Positions 11,550-23,174 of a DNA stretch of 64,000 nt are shown here, one piece after another. The notes under the pieces were generated by a model that had not been told where the DNA came from, did no database searches, and was given only the letters and a program-made list of their open reading frames with translations. This DNA is from Pyxicephalus adspersus (taxonomy: Eukaryota > Chordata > Amphibia > Anura > Pyxicephalidae): the NCBI RefSeq assembly GCF_032062135.1, contig NC_092861.1:1686533-1750532 (forward strand), in the 5' to 3' direction. A program made the position numbers and the translations under genes. Every line of letters begins with the position of its first letter. The stretch's first letter is position 1.

Positions 11550-11960
11550 GGGCCAGTAATACGTCAGTGCCTGTGGCTCATTATACATCACCCTCTGATG
11601 CCCACAACATGTCACGGCCTGTGGCCCACAAATCATCACGACCTGTGGCCCGCAATACGTCACGGCCTGTGGCCGGCAATACGTGTTGGGTTAGCACAAT
11701 ACGTCACGGCCTGTGGCCAGCAATACGTATTGGGTTAGCACAGTACGTCACGGCCTGTGGCCCGCAATACATCACCTCCTGTGGCCCGCAATACGTCACC
11801 TCCTGTGGCCCCTTTTACGTCACCGCCTGTGGTCCGCAATAAGTCACCGTCTGTGGCCCACAAGATGTCCCCGCCCGTGGCCCGCAATACATCACCGCCC
11901 GTGGCCCACAATACGTCACCGACTATGGCCCGCAATTTGTCACCGCCTGTGGCCTTCCTG
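11550..11960. repeat. 24-bp minisatellite with TACGTCA in each core
   Basis: Units close to cctgtggcccgcaatacgtc plus acgg run for about 400 bp. At least seven units keep TACGTCA, a CRE half-site. One longer variant carries ggttagcac. Confidence 0.9.
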
Positions 11961-12189
11961 CTAATACTTTGATTATCTAGTATAAAAGATGGACTTTTCA
12001 GATGGCACTCGATCTATCGGAGGAAAACCTGCCCTGAAATCTCATGTATGTGCGCTGATTGTGTCACCGTCCTGGGTCTGTGCACCTGCTGTACCCATTA
12101 TGAGGGATTCCCACATGACACCACTAGGGGTAGAAGGGATCTTTGCAGGGTGAGGGATATAAAAGTGTGACAATATAACTTTTAAAACT

Positions 12190-12222
12190 TCCTGTTGTGT
12201 CTCAGAGACAGGAAGTGATGAG
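12190..12222. repeat. Short inverted repeat (acttcctgt / acaggaagt)
   Basis: acttcctgttgtgtctcaga followed by gacaggaagtg forms a small hairpin. The same style occurs at 21309-21338. It belongs to the acttcctgt hairpin family seen throughout the window. Confidence 0.55.
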
Positions 12223-12718
12223 AAATCACCCCAATGGGACACATAAATAGAATTATATATTTCCCCCAGCGCTGGGCTGATTTTCTAATCCAGTCTGGTA
12301 TTACAGGGAGGATTGGACGGATTCCTTGCGATGGTCTGCGGGGGGGCCCCACAATCCGGCCTATTATCCGGGTCATTATCCCATAAGTGTATCCGGCCCA
12401 CTGAGCACCAACACAATAATGTCATTAGGAGCTGAAATAACCTCGCACAGCAATCAAAATATTCCCACCGCAGGCAGCCCTGGATACCACACCACTCCCA
12501 CCCCTCGGGAGCTGTCCCCAGGGGGGGGCGCCGCAGAGCTCTGTAATGAGCCGGAGCAGCTGACACATCTCCAGCCGCAAGTGTTGCAGGCAGCGCAGTC
12601 TCATTTGCACCGCTGCACTCTGTCATACAACCTCCATTGGATTTTACAGCTTTATGAATAAACCCTATTTATTATTTATTCTGAAAAATAGTCTCTGGTG
12701 ATCCTGCCAATTATTCAA

Positions 12719-12795
12719 GCACTTCCTGTTATAGGGTGACAACGCTCTTCTATTTGCATTCTGTGTTGTCACCCTGTCACATGAGTGGAAGTGCA
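12719..12795. repeat. Diverged acttcctgt...gtgacaac hairpin element
   Basis: The left arm is acttcctgttatagggtgac and the right arm is gttgtcaccctgt followed by a diverged ggaagtg end. It is an older copy of the element at 13978-14042. Confidence 0.6.
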
Positions 12796-13479
12796 TACAA
12801 AGAAGCTGCAGTAGATCTGGAGAAATGGAAAGCATGATATGTGGACCTTTATGGCAGGATCAGCAGAGATGATTCTAATGAAAGCTGCTAATAAAAGGAC
12901 AGGAACATGAAGGATTTTGGATTCCCCGTCTTACTCTACACACGTGTCTGATCGGCCCCTGCTCCTCTGAGTCATTTCTATTTGTAGAGCGCCCCCTAAT
13001 GATCATACACATGCACATCGGGAGAGTCTTGTGTAGAATCCTGCAGCCTGAGGGGTATGTGATATGGGTACTCCAGGGGGTAACATATCAATTACCCCAC
13101 AAACAAAAGAAAGAGGTGTTTTTCGAATTTCCCGGGTCTGGTATTCCGTGTCTGCCCAATGGGCCAATAGGGAAGGTGTAACATTGGTTCCTGCCTATAG
13201 AGGGCGCACAGGGATCAGTTCTGTGTGAGAGTGAAACGCGTCAGTGAAGGATCCTCAGTGGGCCATGTTTTAGTTTCAAAAAAGTTTTATTGATAGAATT
13301 ATGGGGGGGTGGGGGGTGGGTATAGAGGAGGCTTTTTTTTTTCACCACCCCTTGCCATAAACTGCGATGTTCAGTATAATTATTTTTAATCTGCTCCTTT
13401 TTTTGGGGGGGGGGGGGCATTTTGTTTTCACCGTACCCAAACCCCCAGGCCAATATCATTTTTTACATATAAAGCAGAA

Positions 13480-13850
13480 AATTGCCGATCGGCGCAGCGT
13501 GCAGGAATTGCTGCAGTCGCCAAGACGCAGAGTCAGCGTTTTATTCCGCATATTCCATGTGCTGCGCTCCGCCAGCCTATGAGGCGCCGCTAGCCAGTGT
13601 TGCCGTGGTAACCCTGACGGTTGAGAGCCGGCCTGAACCTCCACGTTTTATTTTTTTTCCCATCAGCCCCTCTCGCCATTCGCCAGCTGTCCAATCTCAC
13701 ATCAGTATTCAGCAAGAATCCCGCGCACTAAAAATAGAAGCGCCATGTATACATGTGTGCGTTACTGCCCGCTACACATACGCACCGGTATAGGAAGCAT
13801 GCTGGGAGTTGTAGTTCTTCTACACCGAGTTTTTGCTGGGAAGTAAAACT
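13480..13850. promoter_or_regulatory. CpG-rich promoter-like patch with RFX X-box and ZNF143-type site
   Basis: CpG dinucleotides are much denser here than in the flanks. Positions 13599-13612 read gttgccgtggtaac, a near-palindromic RFX X-box (consensus GTTNCCATGGNAAC). Positions 13797-13816 read gcatgctgggagttgtagtt, whose reverse complement matches the ZNF143/Staf SBS2 motif common at vertebrate CpG promoters. The gene it serves is unclear: DNAJC27 and ADCY3 both have exons on the minus strand to the left, but neither first exon was identified next to it. Confidence 0.5.
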
Positions 13851-13977
13851 GTAACGTGTAAGAGATCGGCTTTGGGTAAACAATCTTTACAAAAATGATT
13901 TTAATTTGTTCATTACATGCTCTGCGCATGCTCCCTGCATTGTAATACTTGTGTCCCCCATTGTAACCCTGCCAGCG

Positions 13978-14042
13978 ACTTCCTGTCCTTGGGTGACCAC
14001 ACTTATATGGAGGGGAAGCGTTGTCACCTAAGGACAGGAAGT
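13978..14042. repeat. Hairpin miniature element, 20-bp arms
   Basis: The left arm acttcctgtccttgggtgac (13978-13997) and right arm gtcacctaaggacaggaagt (14023-14042) pair at 19 of 20 positions around a 25-bp loop. Related copies lie at 12719 and 18428. Confidence 0.8.
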
Positions 14043-14104
14043 GCTGCTTGGGTTTCATCTTGTTATCTTTCTGAGAACTACAGAACCCCTATTGTATGGA
14101 GATG

Positions 14105-15865
14105 AATCCCAGGGATTCTGGAGTCTTGGAATGAATCCATAGATATCTAGGGGAGTCTTCTGACCCCTAGCCCCAATTCTCAGGATTCAGGGATGTGGCC
14201 CCTAGATAGGACAGGCTTTCAGGGCCCCTGAAGTTTCGCATAACTTTCATAGGAAACCTTGTATCCAAAACAGAAACTGATTCATTTTTTTATCAATGAG
14301 AATCTCTGTGAGATTCCGAGTCTTGGAATGAATCGATAGATATCTAGGGGAGTCCTCTGACCCCCAGCCCCAATTCTCAGGATTGAGGGAGGTGGCCCCT
14401 AGACAGGACAGGCTTTCAGGGCCCCTGAAGTTTCTCAAAACCTTATTAGGAAACATTATATCCAAAACAGAAAATGATTCATTTTTTTCTCAGTGAGAAT
14501 CTCTGTGAGATTCCGAGTCTTGGAATGAATCGATAGATATCTAGGGGAGTCATCTGACCCCGAGCCCCAATTCTCAGGATTCAGGGAAGTGGCCCCTAGA
14601 GAGGACAGGCTTTCAGGGCCCCTGAAGTTTCCTATAACCTTAATAGGAAACATTGTATTCAAAACAGAAACAAATATTATCAAGGAGAATCTCTGTGAGA
14701 TTCCGGAGTCTTGGAATGAATCGATAGATATTTAGGGGAGTCGTGTGGCCCCACGATCTAACCCAGGACCGACTTTCGGGGTCACCTAACGTTTTTTGTA
14801 ACATCAATTAGAAACAATGTATCTGAAACAGAGATGGATTCATTTTACATCAATGAGAATCTCAGAGATTAAGAATTCCTGGAACGCCTTGATGGATATT
14901 TAGGGGAGTCATCTGCCCCCCAATTCTCAGGATTCAGAAGGGAGCGGGGGCCCCAGGACAGGACAGGCTCCTGGGTCCCCTGGGGTTTCTTATAAGAAAA
15001 TATGTTTCTAAAACAGAAATGGAAATGAATTCATTATATTTCCGATGAGAATCAGACATTCCGGAGTCCTGGAATGACTCGATACCTACGGGAATCCTCT
15101 GCCCCCTCTCCTTCAACCCTAATTTTCAGAATTCGGAGGGGGAGGGGAAAGGCCTTTGGGTCCCCTAAGGTTCATCACATCAAAAAGGAACAATGTGTCC
15201 AAAACAGAAACGGATACATGGTATATCAATGAGAATCTCTTGGAGATTCCAGAGTCTTGGAATAAATCGATGGATATCTAGGGATGTCGTCTGACCCCAG
15301 GATTTGGGGGGAGGGGCAGGACAGACACCTGGGGTCCCCTAAGGTTTCCTATAACATCAATAGGAAATAATGTATCCAAATCAGAATGTAAATGAATTAA
15401 TTATATATCAGATGAGAATCTCTCTCCGGGGCCTTTATAATGATTTGCTGGATTTCTAGGGGATCCATCTGCCCCCCCAGCCCCAATTCTCAGGATTTTT
15501 GGAGTGGCCCCGGGACGGGACAGACTTTCAGGACCCCTAAGGTTTCTTATAACATGAACAGGAAGCATTATATTTAAACAGAAATGGATTCATTACATAT
15601 CAGTGAGAATCTCTCAGGGATTCCAGAATCTTGGAATGAATCAGTGGCTGTCTAGGGGAACCTTCTGCCCCCCTAGCCCCAATTCTCAGAATTCATGCTG
15701 TGGCCCTAGGACGGGACAGGCTTTGGGGTCCCCTAAGATTTCTCATAACATCAATAGGAAACATTGTATCCAAAACGAAGATGGAAATGGATTCACTTTA
15801 TATCAATGAGAATTTCTCTGAGATTCTGGAGTCTTGGAATAAATCGATGGATATTTAGCAGAGTC
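14105..15865. repeat. Satellite-like tandem array, about 190-197 bp unit
   Basis: Nine or ten copies run head to tail. The anchor gagtcttggaatga recurs at 14121, 14318, 14515 and 14706 (spacings 197, 197, 191), then in diverged form to about 15830. Each unit also has ccccaattctcaggatt, gacaggctttcagggcccct and gaaacattgtatccaaaac blocks. The left copies are most alike and divergence increases to the right. Confidence 0.93.
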
Positions 15866-16916
15866 ATCTGACCCCCCCCAACTCCCATTTATGGTCGGAG
15901 TTCCTCCACTGTTCTCCGACATTTCATAATATCTCTGCGGCGCCGCACTCCTAATCCTCTGATCCCAATCTGGTGGTCGTATCAAAAGCTTAAAGAGAAA
16001 AACTTCATTCTAACCGGATTTCTCCTAATCGCCTTCTACAGAAAAACTTCACTGGAAGATTCCGGGCATCTGGTGGAGAATAAAGAGAACCTGACGAGAA
16101 TTCCAACATTTACCTCTGTGGGGGTATAAAATACACAAATCAATGCAGCTCTGTAATACCGAATATCAGCCACCAGGGCACCCAACCTGATATCAGCTCC
16201 CTGCAACTCAGTAGCAGCACTAGGAGCCAATCACGTTTGTTACAATGCACATGTACATACCAGGAACATGCTGATAGGAGGAGAGAGAAGGACAGAGGAA
16301 TGAGCCTATCAGCCTTCTGCTTCTACTTCTATTGTCCAATCCCAGTCTGGGGGAGGGACAAGACCTCTAATCTGAACTGCAGCGTAAAACAGAACATGGA
16401 ACCTCCATGGGACCCCAGGGAGCTTGGAGAGGAAATGTTCCGGGTGAATAGAACAGAGGGATATTTATTCACCGGTTTGTTTTCATGTCCATAAAATGTG
16501 CCCAAGGCTTGGTTGATATTTTTATCTCATTGAATTAGAAGCTCGTGGCGGCTCACATGCTCATCCCATCAGTCCCATCCTCCGCATTATTAAAAATAAT
16601 TCATTTCCTAACCAAGAACAATCATTTCACAAAAACTTCAGGAGATTTCGGGAAATTGCCACCAAGTTCCGTGCAACTATCGGCGACAAAACGTTACTGC
16701 CCCCAATATTTCCAAAGAAAATGAAACAGTGGATCAAAGCCGCACATCTGTAGCCGGATCTGCCTTGGATTCCCTATGATCGGTAAATCATTGTATACCA
16801 GGGCTGACCATTGCCACGTAGCAGCCACTGTTAGGGGCCCCCATCCTGGACCCCATTTTGCCATTGGGACAACCTGAATTCCTTACAGCTGGAGTCCAAC
16901 AAAACTTCAGAAACTT
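15866..16916. other. Unassigned sequence before the first gap
   Basis: No supported exon or repeat. Confidence 0.5.
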
Positions 16917-17735
16917 NNNNNNNNNNNNNNNNNNNNNNNNNNNNNNNNNNNNNNNNNNNNNNNNNNNNNNNNNNNNNNNNNNNNNNNNNNNNNNNNNNNN
17001 NNNNNNNNNNNNNNNNNNNNNNNNNNNNNNNNNNNNNNNNNNNNNNNNNNNNNNNNNNNNNNNNNNNNNNNNNNNNNNNNNNNNNNNNNNNNNNNNNNNN
17101 NNNNNNNNNNNNNNNNNNNNNNNNNNNNNNNNNNNNNNNNNNNNNNNNNNNNNNNNNNNNNNNNNNNNNNNNNNNNNNNNNNNNNNNNNNNNNNNNNNNN
17201 NNNNNNNNNNNNNNNNNNNNNNNNNNNNNNNNNNNNNNNNNNNNNNNNNNNNNNNNNNNNNNNNNNNNNNNNNNNNNNNNNNNNNNNNNNNNNNNNNNNN
17301 NNNNNNNNNNNNNNNNNNNNNNNNNNNNNNNNNNNNNNNNNNNNNNNNNNNNNNNNNNNNNNNNNNNNNNNNNNNNNNNNNNNNNNNNNNNNNNNNNNNN
17401 NNNNNNNNNNNNNNNNNNNNNNNNNNNNNNNNNNNNNNNNNNNNNNNNNNNNNNNNNNNNNNNNNNNNNNNNNNNNNNNNNNNNNNNNNNNNNNNNNNNN
17501 NNNNNNNNNNNNNNNNNNNNNNNNNNNNNNNNNNNNNNNNNNNNNNNNNNNNNNNNNNNNNNNNNNNNNNNNNNNNNNNNNNNNNNNNNNNNNNNNNNNN
17601 NNNNNNNNNNNNNNNNNNNNNNNNNNNNNNNNNNNNNNNNNNNNNNNNNNNNNNNNNNNNNNNNNNNNNNNNNNNNNNNNNNNNNNNNNNNNNNNNNNNN
17701 NNNNNNNNNNNNNNNNNNNNNNNNNNNNNNNNNNN
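16917..17735. other. Assembly gap (819 N)
   Basis: A run of N. Reading frames crossing it are artefacts. ADCY3 exons could be hidden here or in the join. Confidence 0.99.
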
Positions 17736-18480
17736 GTTACCCAATGGGTACTAAGGTATCCTCCTATCCCAAAGTCATTAGTAAGCATTGCTAGTAATAC
17801 CAGTATTGGCCAGAAATCAGGTGACCCGGAAGAGAAGAAGCACCTGCCATGGAATGAGGACAGGTGAGCATAATAAAAAAAGTGCGATCAGGCCGGTAAG
17901 TTTTTATTGCAGAATAGACTGACAATATAGAACTCGCATGGTCGCATTTTTTTAGCTTTATTTCCACTTTCATTAGATTATTTTTGTAACCTTCTTCATT
18001 TTCAGCCATGACAATCGGGCCCTTGGGGGCCATTTCGAGTCCCCGGGGGAGTCTTTCATTCTGACACATGCTCCATGCACAGATGTCTCTGACTTCAGTC
18101 CTCACCATCCTGACGTCAGTCCACGCCAGCTCCGCCCTTCTTTATAATAATAGCCCTGATCGGCACGCGGCTCGTGCTTTGTGCCGGTGTCAGAGGCCGG
18201 TGGGGATTTGAACTCTGGTCACATTTTTCCTGGATTGCTATTTTTCCACACATGACGCTAAATTGGACGATTTCCTGTGAGAATATGCCGTGGCATGCTG
18301 GCTGCACCGCACTGAATTTGCGTTGTTCGTGACGCCGACGATTCTCACACTTCTCACAGAAGATTGCGGGCCGGAGATGTGGCGGCTGCATTTGTTTTCT
18401 TTTTCAGGTGATCCTGCCTGTAACATACTTCCTGTCCTATGGTGACAACTTGCTTTGTCTATGGAGAAGCAGTGTTGTCA
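17736..18480. other. Short contig between gaps
   Basis: No supported exon. Its right end (18428-18480) is the left arm acttcctgtcctatggtgac, a loop, and the first bases (gttgtca) of the returning arm of a hairpin element of the 13978-14042 family. The gap begins inside that arm. Confidence 0.6.
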
Positions 18481-18779
18481 NNNNNNNNNNNNNNNNNNNN
18501 NNNNNNNNNNNNNNNNNNNNNNNNNNNNNNNNNNNNNNNNNNNNNNNNNNNNNNNNNNNNNNNNNNNNNNNNNNNNNNNNNNNNNNNNNNNNNNNNNNNN
18601 NNNNNNNNNNNNNNNNNNNNNNNNNNNNNNNNNNNNNNNNNNNNNNNNNNNNNNNNNNNNNNNNNNNNNNNNNNNNNNNNNNNNNNNNNNNNNNNNNNNN
18701 NNNNNNNNNNNNNNNNNNNNNNNNNNNNNNNNNNNNNNNNNNNNNNNNNNNNNNNNNNNNNNNNNNNNNNNNNNNNNNN
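18481..18779. other. Assembly gap (299 N)
   Basis: A run of N that starts inside an inverted repeat. Confidence 0.99.
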
Positions 18780-21405
18780 TCATATTTTCTGGGTGTGAGC
18801 CCTAAAATAAGCCGTGACCCCTTTATCACACAATGAGCAGGAAGGGTGAAAATATCATGCTTTGCTTACAGCTCGGCAGCCAATCACGTGAGGAGAATTA
18901 GGTCACAAGACCGCGGCCAGATGAGTATGGAGAGCTGAGGTCAGGAGGCCGCTGTACAGGCATTGGTCACATGACCTGCCACTGGTCTTATTTCCGAATC
19001 ACCTGACTGACGTGGGCAGAGCGTCACTTAAATATAAAGGATAATTGGGAACTGAAAATACCAATTATGATGTGACGGAGACGAGTAATCTGATTTCACC
19101 AGTCATGAGATATCTGTGTGACGGAACCTAAAACAACTGGCATTTATTTTCATTGATGATGAAACCAGTGGTGAATGTTGGGTGAATACCAAGAATCAAG
19201 ACGACCAAACAAAGCAAAAGGAAAAAAAATAAATGTGTAGCTTTGATTAAAATAACCCCTGGTGATCCTGCCATGAGGGTTCTTGTTCGGCACTTCCTGG
19301 TATAGGGTGCCAATGCTATGTCATTGTGGTGAATGTGGCAGAATTTTTGGGTGCCCAAAGTGTGCAGGGACTCATGACATCACATGACCAGTCTGAAAAC
19401 CTAAAAAAGGAAGGGGGGGGGTTACAAAAACCGTGGGGGCAGCTAAAATTTGGAAGGGGGGAGCAATGGGGAATTTTAGCTGCCCTGTGTATAACTTGGG
19501 ACTCAGAAAACAACCAATCAGATGCCTGCACCCATTTTCCAACCTACACAGGAAAGATAACAAGTATTCCGATAGGCTGCTGCTAGTTCAGCTCCGGCAT
19601 TGGCTGTCCTGGCTGCAGAGAAGTTGGAGTCTCTCTGACGTGGTGCAATTTCTATTCTGAGTCACCCAGATTTCCCACGGTGCTATCTAAAAAAAAAATG
19701 GTAAGCAACGTTTTACCATCCGTGGCCCCCATGTAGGGAGTCAATGTGTGTAAGGACCAAGTCACATGACATCCTGTAAATGGTGACAACTTACTGATGA
19801 TGGGGGTCACAAGAGACCACTGACCTCCTATGTAGTCACCCCCTCGTCACTTCACCATTCCTCATTTTTTTCCTTTCTTTGTTAAATCTCAGTGCTGCTG
19901 ATCTCCGGCATCCTTTTTACTGCCATTTCCTGTCTACATGCACTGAAAAGTGTGGGAGTGGGTGACAACAACGGACCATGTCTGTATTATGTGTTGAAAT
20001 GGTCACTTGTAGTCTATTGGAAGTCTGTGTGGCAGGGTGACAACGCAGGATCATACATGGAGTAAGGGGCAGGGTGTTGTCACATCACAACAGGAAGTGA
20101 CTGCACATTGTTTTAGTGCTGCACCAGGGGGCAGACCTAGGGGGGAGGGTAGGTCCACCCCCAGCATCCATATCACCAAGTCAGTTCTGCACAGGCGCCC
20201 ACTGTTGGCTACTTCTGCCACTGCACCCCACCCTCCGTATTGCAAGCAGTCATGTGACCCTGACGCCGCTGCCAGTGCTATAGAACCTGTCTAGAATTGC
20301 AATGTGGGTAACGGTGGAAGAACAGTACCGCCCCTTCCTGTTCAGAGACAATTGCATGGAATGCACCTGGTATTGCAGCGCGTGTTTCCTGGCTGTTGGT
20401 TACATTGCTCAATGCAGGACAGGTCCTCTTTATTGCCATATGAGCACTGCGGTGCACTGGAAATATCCCTGGCGCATTATTCCCTACATGTGTTTAATAT
20501 GAATGCGCTGCCACAATGCGACGCAGCAATAATCTGTGTGTTAAGCATCAACATGGCCCAGGATCACTGCCGATTCCAAGTCAACATACTGATTGTAAGC
20601 TCTTTGGGTCAGGGGCCTCTCCTCCTCCTGTATCTGTCTGTCATTTGTAACCCCTATTTAATGTACTGCGCTGCGTAATATGTTGGCGCTATATAAATCC
20701 TGCCTAAAATTAATATTATTGGCTGCAAGCCACCTCCCCCCAAACAATGCAGCCTGGGAGAGCCATGCCTCAGTCACTCCATGAGTTACACCTGCACCGC
20801 TGTCATGTGATTGGCCTATTTATAGGCAGCAGGAATTCCCCCCCTTAGCCTCCATTTTGCCCAGAATACCACCGGAGAGGAAGGGGGGGGCTGGCAAATA
20901 AAAAGCCGTTTTGTCATCACGCCAGACGGATCAAGGCCGCATCTCCGAGTCCTTGCCGCGCTGCAAGCGAGAGATCGCATTCCCACTCCGAGTTGTCATG
21001 GAAACAGAAGTCAGGCGCCCAGACGCGATCTGCCTATGTGTGTTATCAAAACAGGAAACCTTGCATTAATTTCCCCCCTCATCTTTTTTTTTTTTTTACT
21101 CCCGGGAATTTCTTTGGACTTCAACAAAATGCCACCGTGTTGCCATCTCCGCCTTTTCCATAATCGCATGGGCATCCGCTTGTCAGCAAAATGGGCATTT
21201 TTGGGGCAATAAACGCAATTAACTGGCACACAAGTAATGAGCAAGCTTTGGGTGGAACGGACATTGTTTTTTTTGGGCTATCTGGGTATCATTGGGAGAT
21301 TTGGCTTCACTTCCTGTCTCAGAGGAACAACAGGAAGTAAGAGGAAATTACTCCGAAATAAGAAACTCCCCCTTGAAATGTTGTCAGTAGAACGGGCGTC
21401 CCCAT
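18780..21405. other. Probable ADCY3 intron or upstream sequence, no exon seen
   Basis: I looked on the plus strand for ADCY3 C1-domain and transmembrane-domain-2 exons and found none. A CpG-richer patch at about 20880-21040 holds an X-box-like site at 20992-21005 (gttgtcatggaaac). An acttcctgt hairpin lies at 21309-21338. Confidence 0.5.
20585..20705 (+). mobile_element. L2-like LINE 3' tail
   Basis: ttgtaagctctttgggtcag, then a tcctcctcctgtatctgtct block, and the terminus taatatgttggcgctatata. The same tail ends the elements at 29496-29717 and 33120-33575. Confidence 0.75.
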
Positions 21406-21407
21406 TG

Positions 21408-21866
21408 GAAGATTTCCCATCCAATGGTCACATGACATATAGGTGGGGGGAGGGGATCGAACGGAGGGTCCCATCCAATGGTCACATGACATATAGGTAG
21501 GGGGAGAGGATCAAGTGGAGGGTCCCATCTGATGATCACATGACATATAGGTGGGGGGAGTGGATCAAACGAAGGGTCCCATCCAATAGTCACATGACAT
21601 ATAGGTGGGGGGAGAGGATTGAACGGAGGGTCCAATCTGATGGTCACATGACATATAGGTGGGGGGAAGAGGATCGAACAGAGGGTCCAATCTGATGGTC
21701 ACATGACAAGTAGGGGGATTGGAGCGAATGGAGGGTCCCATGCGATGGTCACATGACATATAGGTGGGGGGAGAGGATCGAACGGAGGGTCCCATCTGAT
21801 GGTCACATGACAAGTAGGGGGATTGGAGCGAATGGAGGGTCCCATCCGATGGTCACATGACATATA
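21408..21866. repeat. 54-bp minisatellite, left arm
   Basis: The unit is about 54 bp: ggtcacatgacatataggtg, a ggggggagaggatc block and a gaacggagggtcccatcc block. About eight copies occur before the Tc1 element. Both strands give long spurious reading frames. Confidence 0.93.
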
Positions 21867-23174
21867 CAGTGAGGGAAAGAAGTATTTGATCCCCTGCTGA
21901 TTTTGTACGTTTGCCCGTCTATAATTCTAATATTAGGTTTATTGTAGGTGTGAGGGACAGAATAACAACAAAACAACCCTCAGACACCCCGTGCTGAAAT
22001 ATCAGAGCTTGCTGTGCATTGTAATGAGTGAAATAAGTATTTGATCCCCTATCATCCAGCAAGATTTCCGGCTCCCTGGTGTCTTCCTGTATGCAGGTAA
22101 GGAGTGGAGATTAGGAGCACCTTCTGTAAGGGATCCAAGCTTGTTACAGTACCTGTATATAAGACACCTGTCCACAGAAGCAACCAATCAGATTCCAAAC
22201 TATCCACCATGGCGAAGAAAGAGCTGTGTAAGGATGTCAGGGACAAGATTGTGGACCTACACAAGGCTGGACCGGGCTACAAGACTATCGCCAAGCAGCT
22301 TGGTGAGAAGGTGACAACAGTTGGCGCGATAATTCACAAATGGAAGAAACACAAAATAACTGTCAATCTCCCTCGGTCTGGGGCCCCATGCAGGATCTCC
22401 CCTGGTGGAGTTGCAATGGTCATGAGAACGGTGACAAAGCAGCCAGAACTACACCGGGGGGGAATTTGTCAATGATCTCAGGGCAGCTGGGACCATAGTC
22501 ACCAAGAAAACAATTGCTAACACACTGCGCCCTGACGGCCTGAAATCTTGCAGAGCCCGCAAGGTCCCCCTGCTCATACAGCACATGTACGGGCCCATCT
22601 GCAGTTTGCCAGTGAATATCTGAATGATCAAGAGGAGAACTGGGTGAAAGTGTTGTGGTCAGATGAGACCAAAATTGAGCTCTTTGCAATCAACCCAATT
22701 CGCCGTGTTTGGAGGAGGAGGAATGCTGCCTATGGCCCCAAGAACACCATTCCCACTATCAAACATGGAGGTGGACACATTATGCTTTGGGGGTGTTTTC
22801 CTGCTAAGGGGACAGGACACCTTCACCGCATCGAAGGGCCAATGGACGGGGCCATGTACTGTCAAATCTTGGGTGAGCACCTCCTTCCCTCATCTAGGGC
22901 ATTGAAAATGGGTTGTGGATGGGTATTCCAGCATGACAATGACCGAAAACACACGGCCAAGGCAACAAAGGAGCGGCTCAGGAAGAAGCACATGAAGGTC
23001 CTGGAGTGGCCTAGCCATATGGGGACCAAATATTATTCACTCATTACAATGCACAGCAAGCTCTGATATTTCAGCACCGGGTGTTTGAGGGATCTTCTGT
23101 TGTTATTCTGTCTCTCACACCTACAATAAACCTTCCATTACAATTATAGACCGGTCATGTCAGAGGGCAAATGT
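21867..23174 (+). mobile_element. Defective Passport-like Tc1 transposon
   Basis: The left end cagtgagggaaagaagtatt starts right after a TA target. The inner inverted-repeat parts (ttattgtaggtgtgag, gacagaataacaac, ctgaaatatcagagcttgct) return in reverse at 23050-23150. The outermost bases of the right inverted repeat are missing: after gggcaaatgtac the sequence passes straight into minisatellite DNA. The sequence closely resembles the Passport group of vertebrate Tc1 elements. Confidence 0.9.
22209..23066 (+). pseudogene. Tc1 transposase, frameshifted and truncated
   Basis: The start [20 protein letters not shown] opens a paired-like DNA-binding domain ([20 protein letters not shown]). The first frame stops near 22475. 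The sequence continues in other frames through the catalytic core, with [12 protein letters not shown] (first Asp) and WVFQHDND (second Asp). After VLEWPSH the expected segment with the third acidic residue is absent, and sequence from the right inverted repeat follows. It cannot encode an active transposase. Confidence 0.9.

Noticed and set aside
11531..11972. Frames on both strands rich in RHRLWP, ARNTSPPV and ATGGDVLRA
   Set aside because: Three frames of the 24-bp array are open at once, which is expected for a repeat with period divisible by three.
13456..13644. Minus-strand 62-codon frame in the CpG patch as a possible DNAJC27 first exon
   Set aside because: It lacks the expected GNAEVGKSC-type P-loop sequence and no matching donor or phase was found.
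16788..17788. Reading frames of 290-318 codons across 16917-17735 on both strands
   Set aside because: They consist almost wholly of unknown bases in the assembly gap.
18408..18836. Overlapping frames across 18481-18779
   Set aside because: Gap artefact; only a few real codons at each side.
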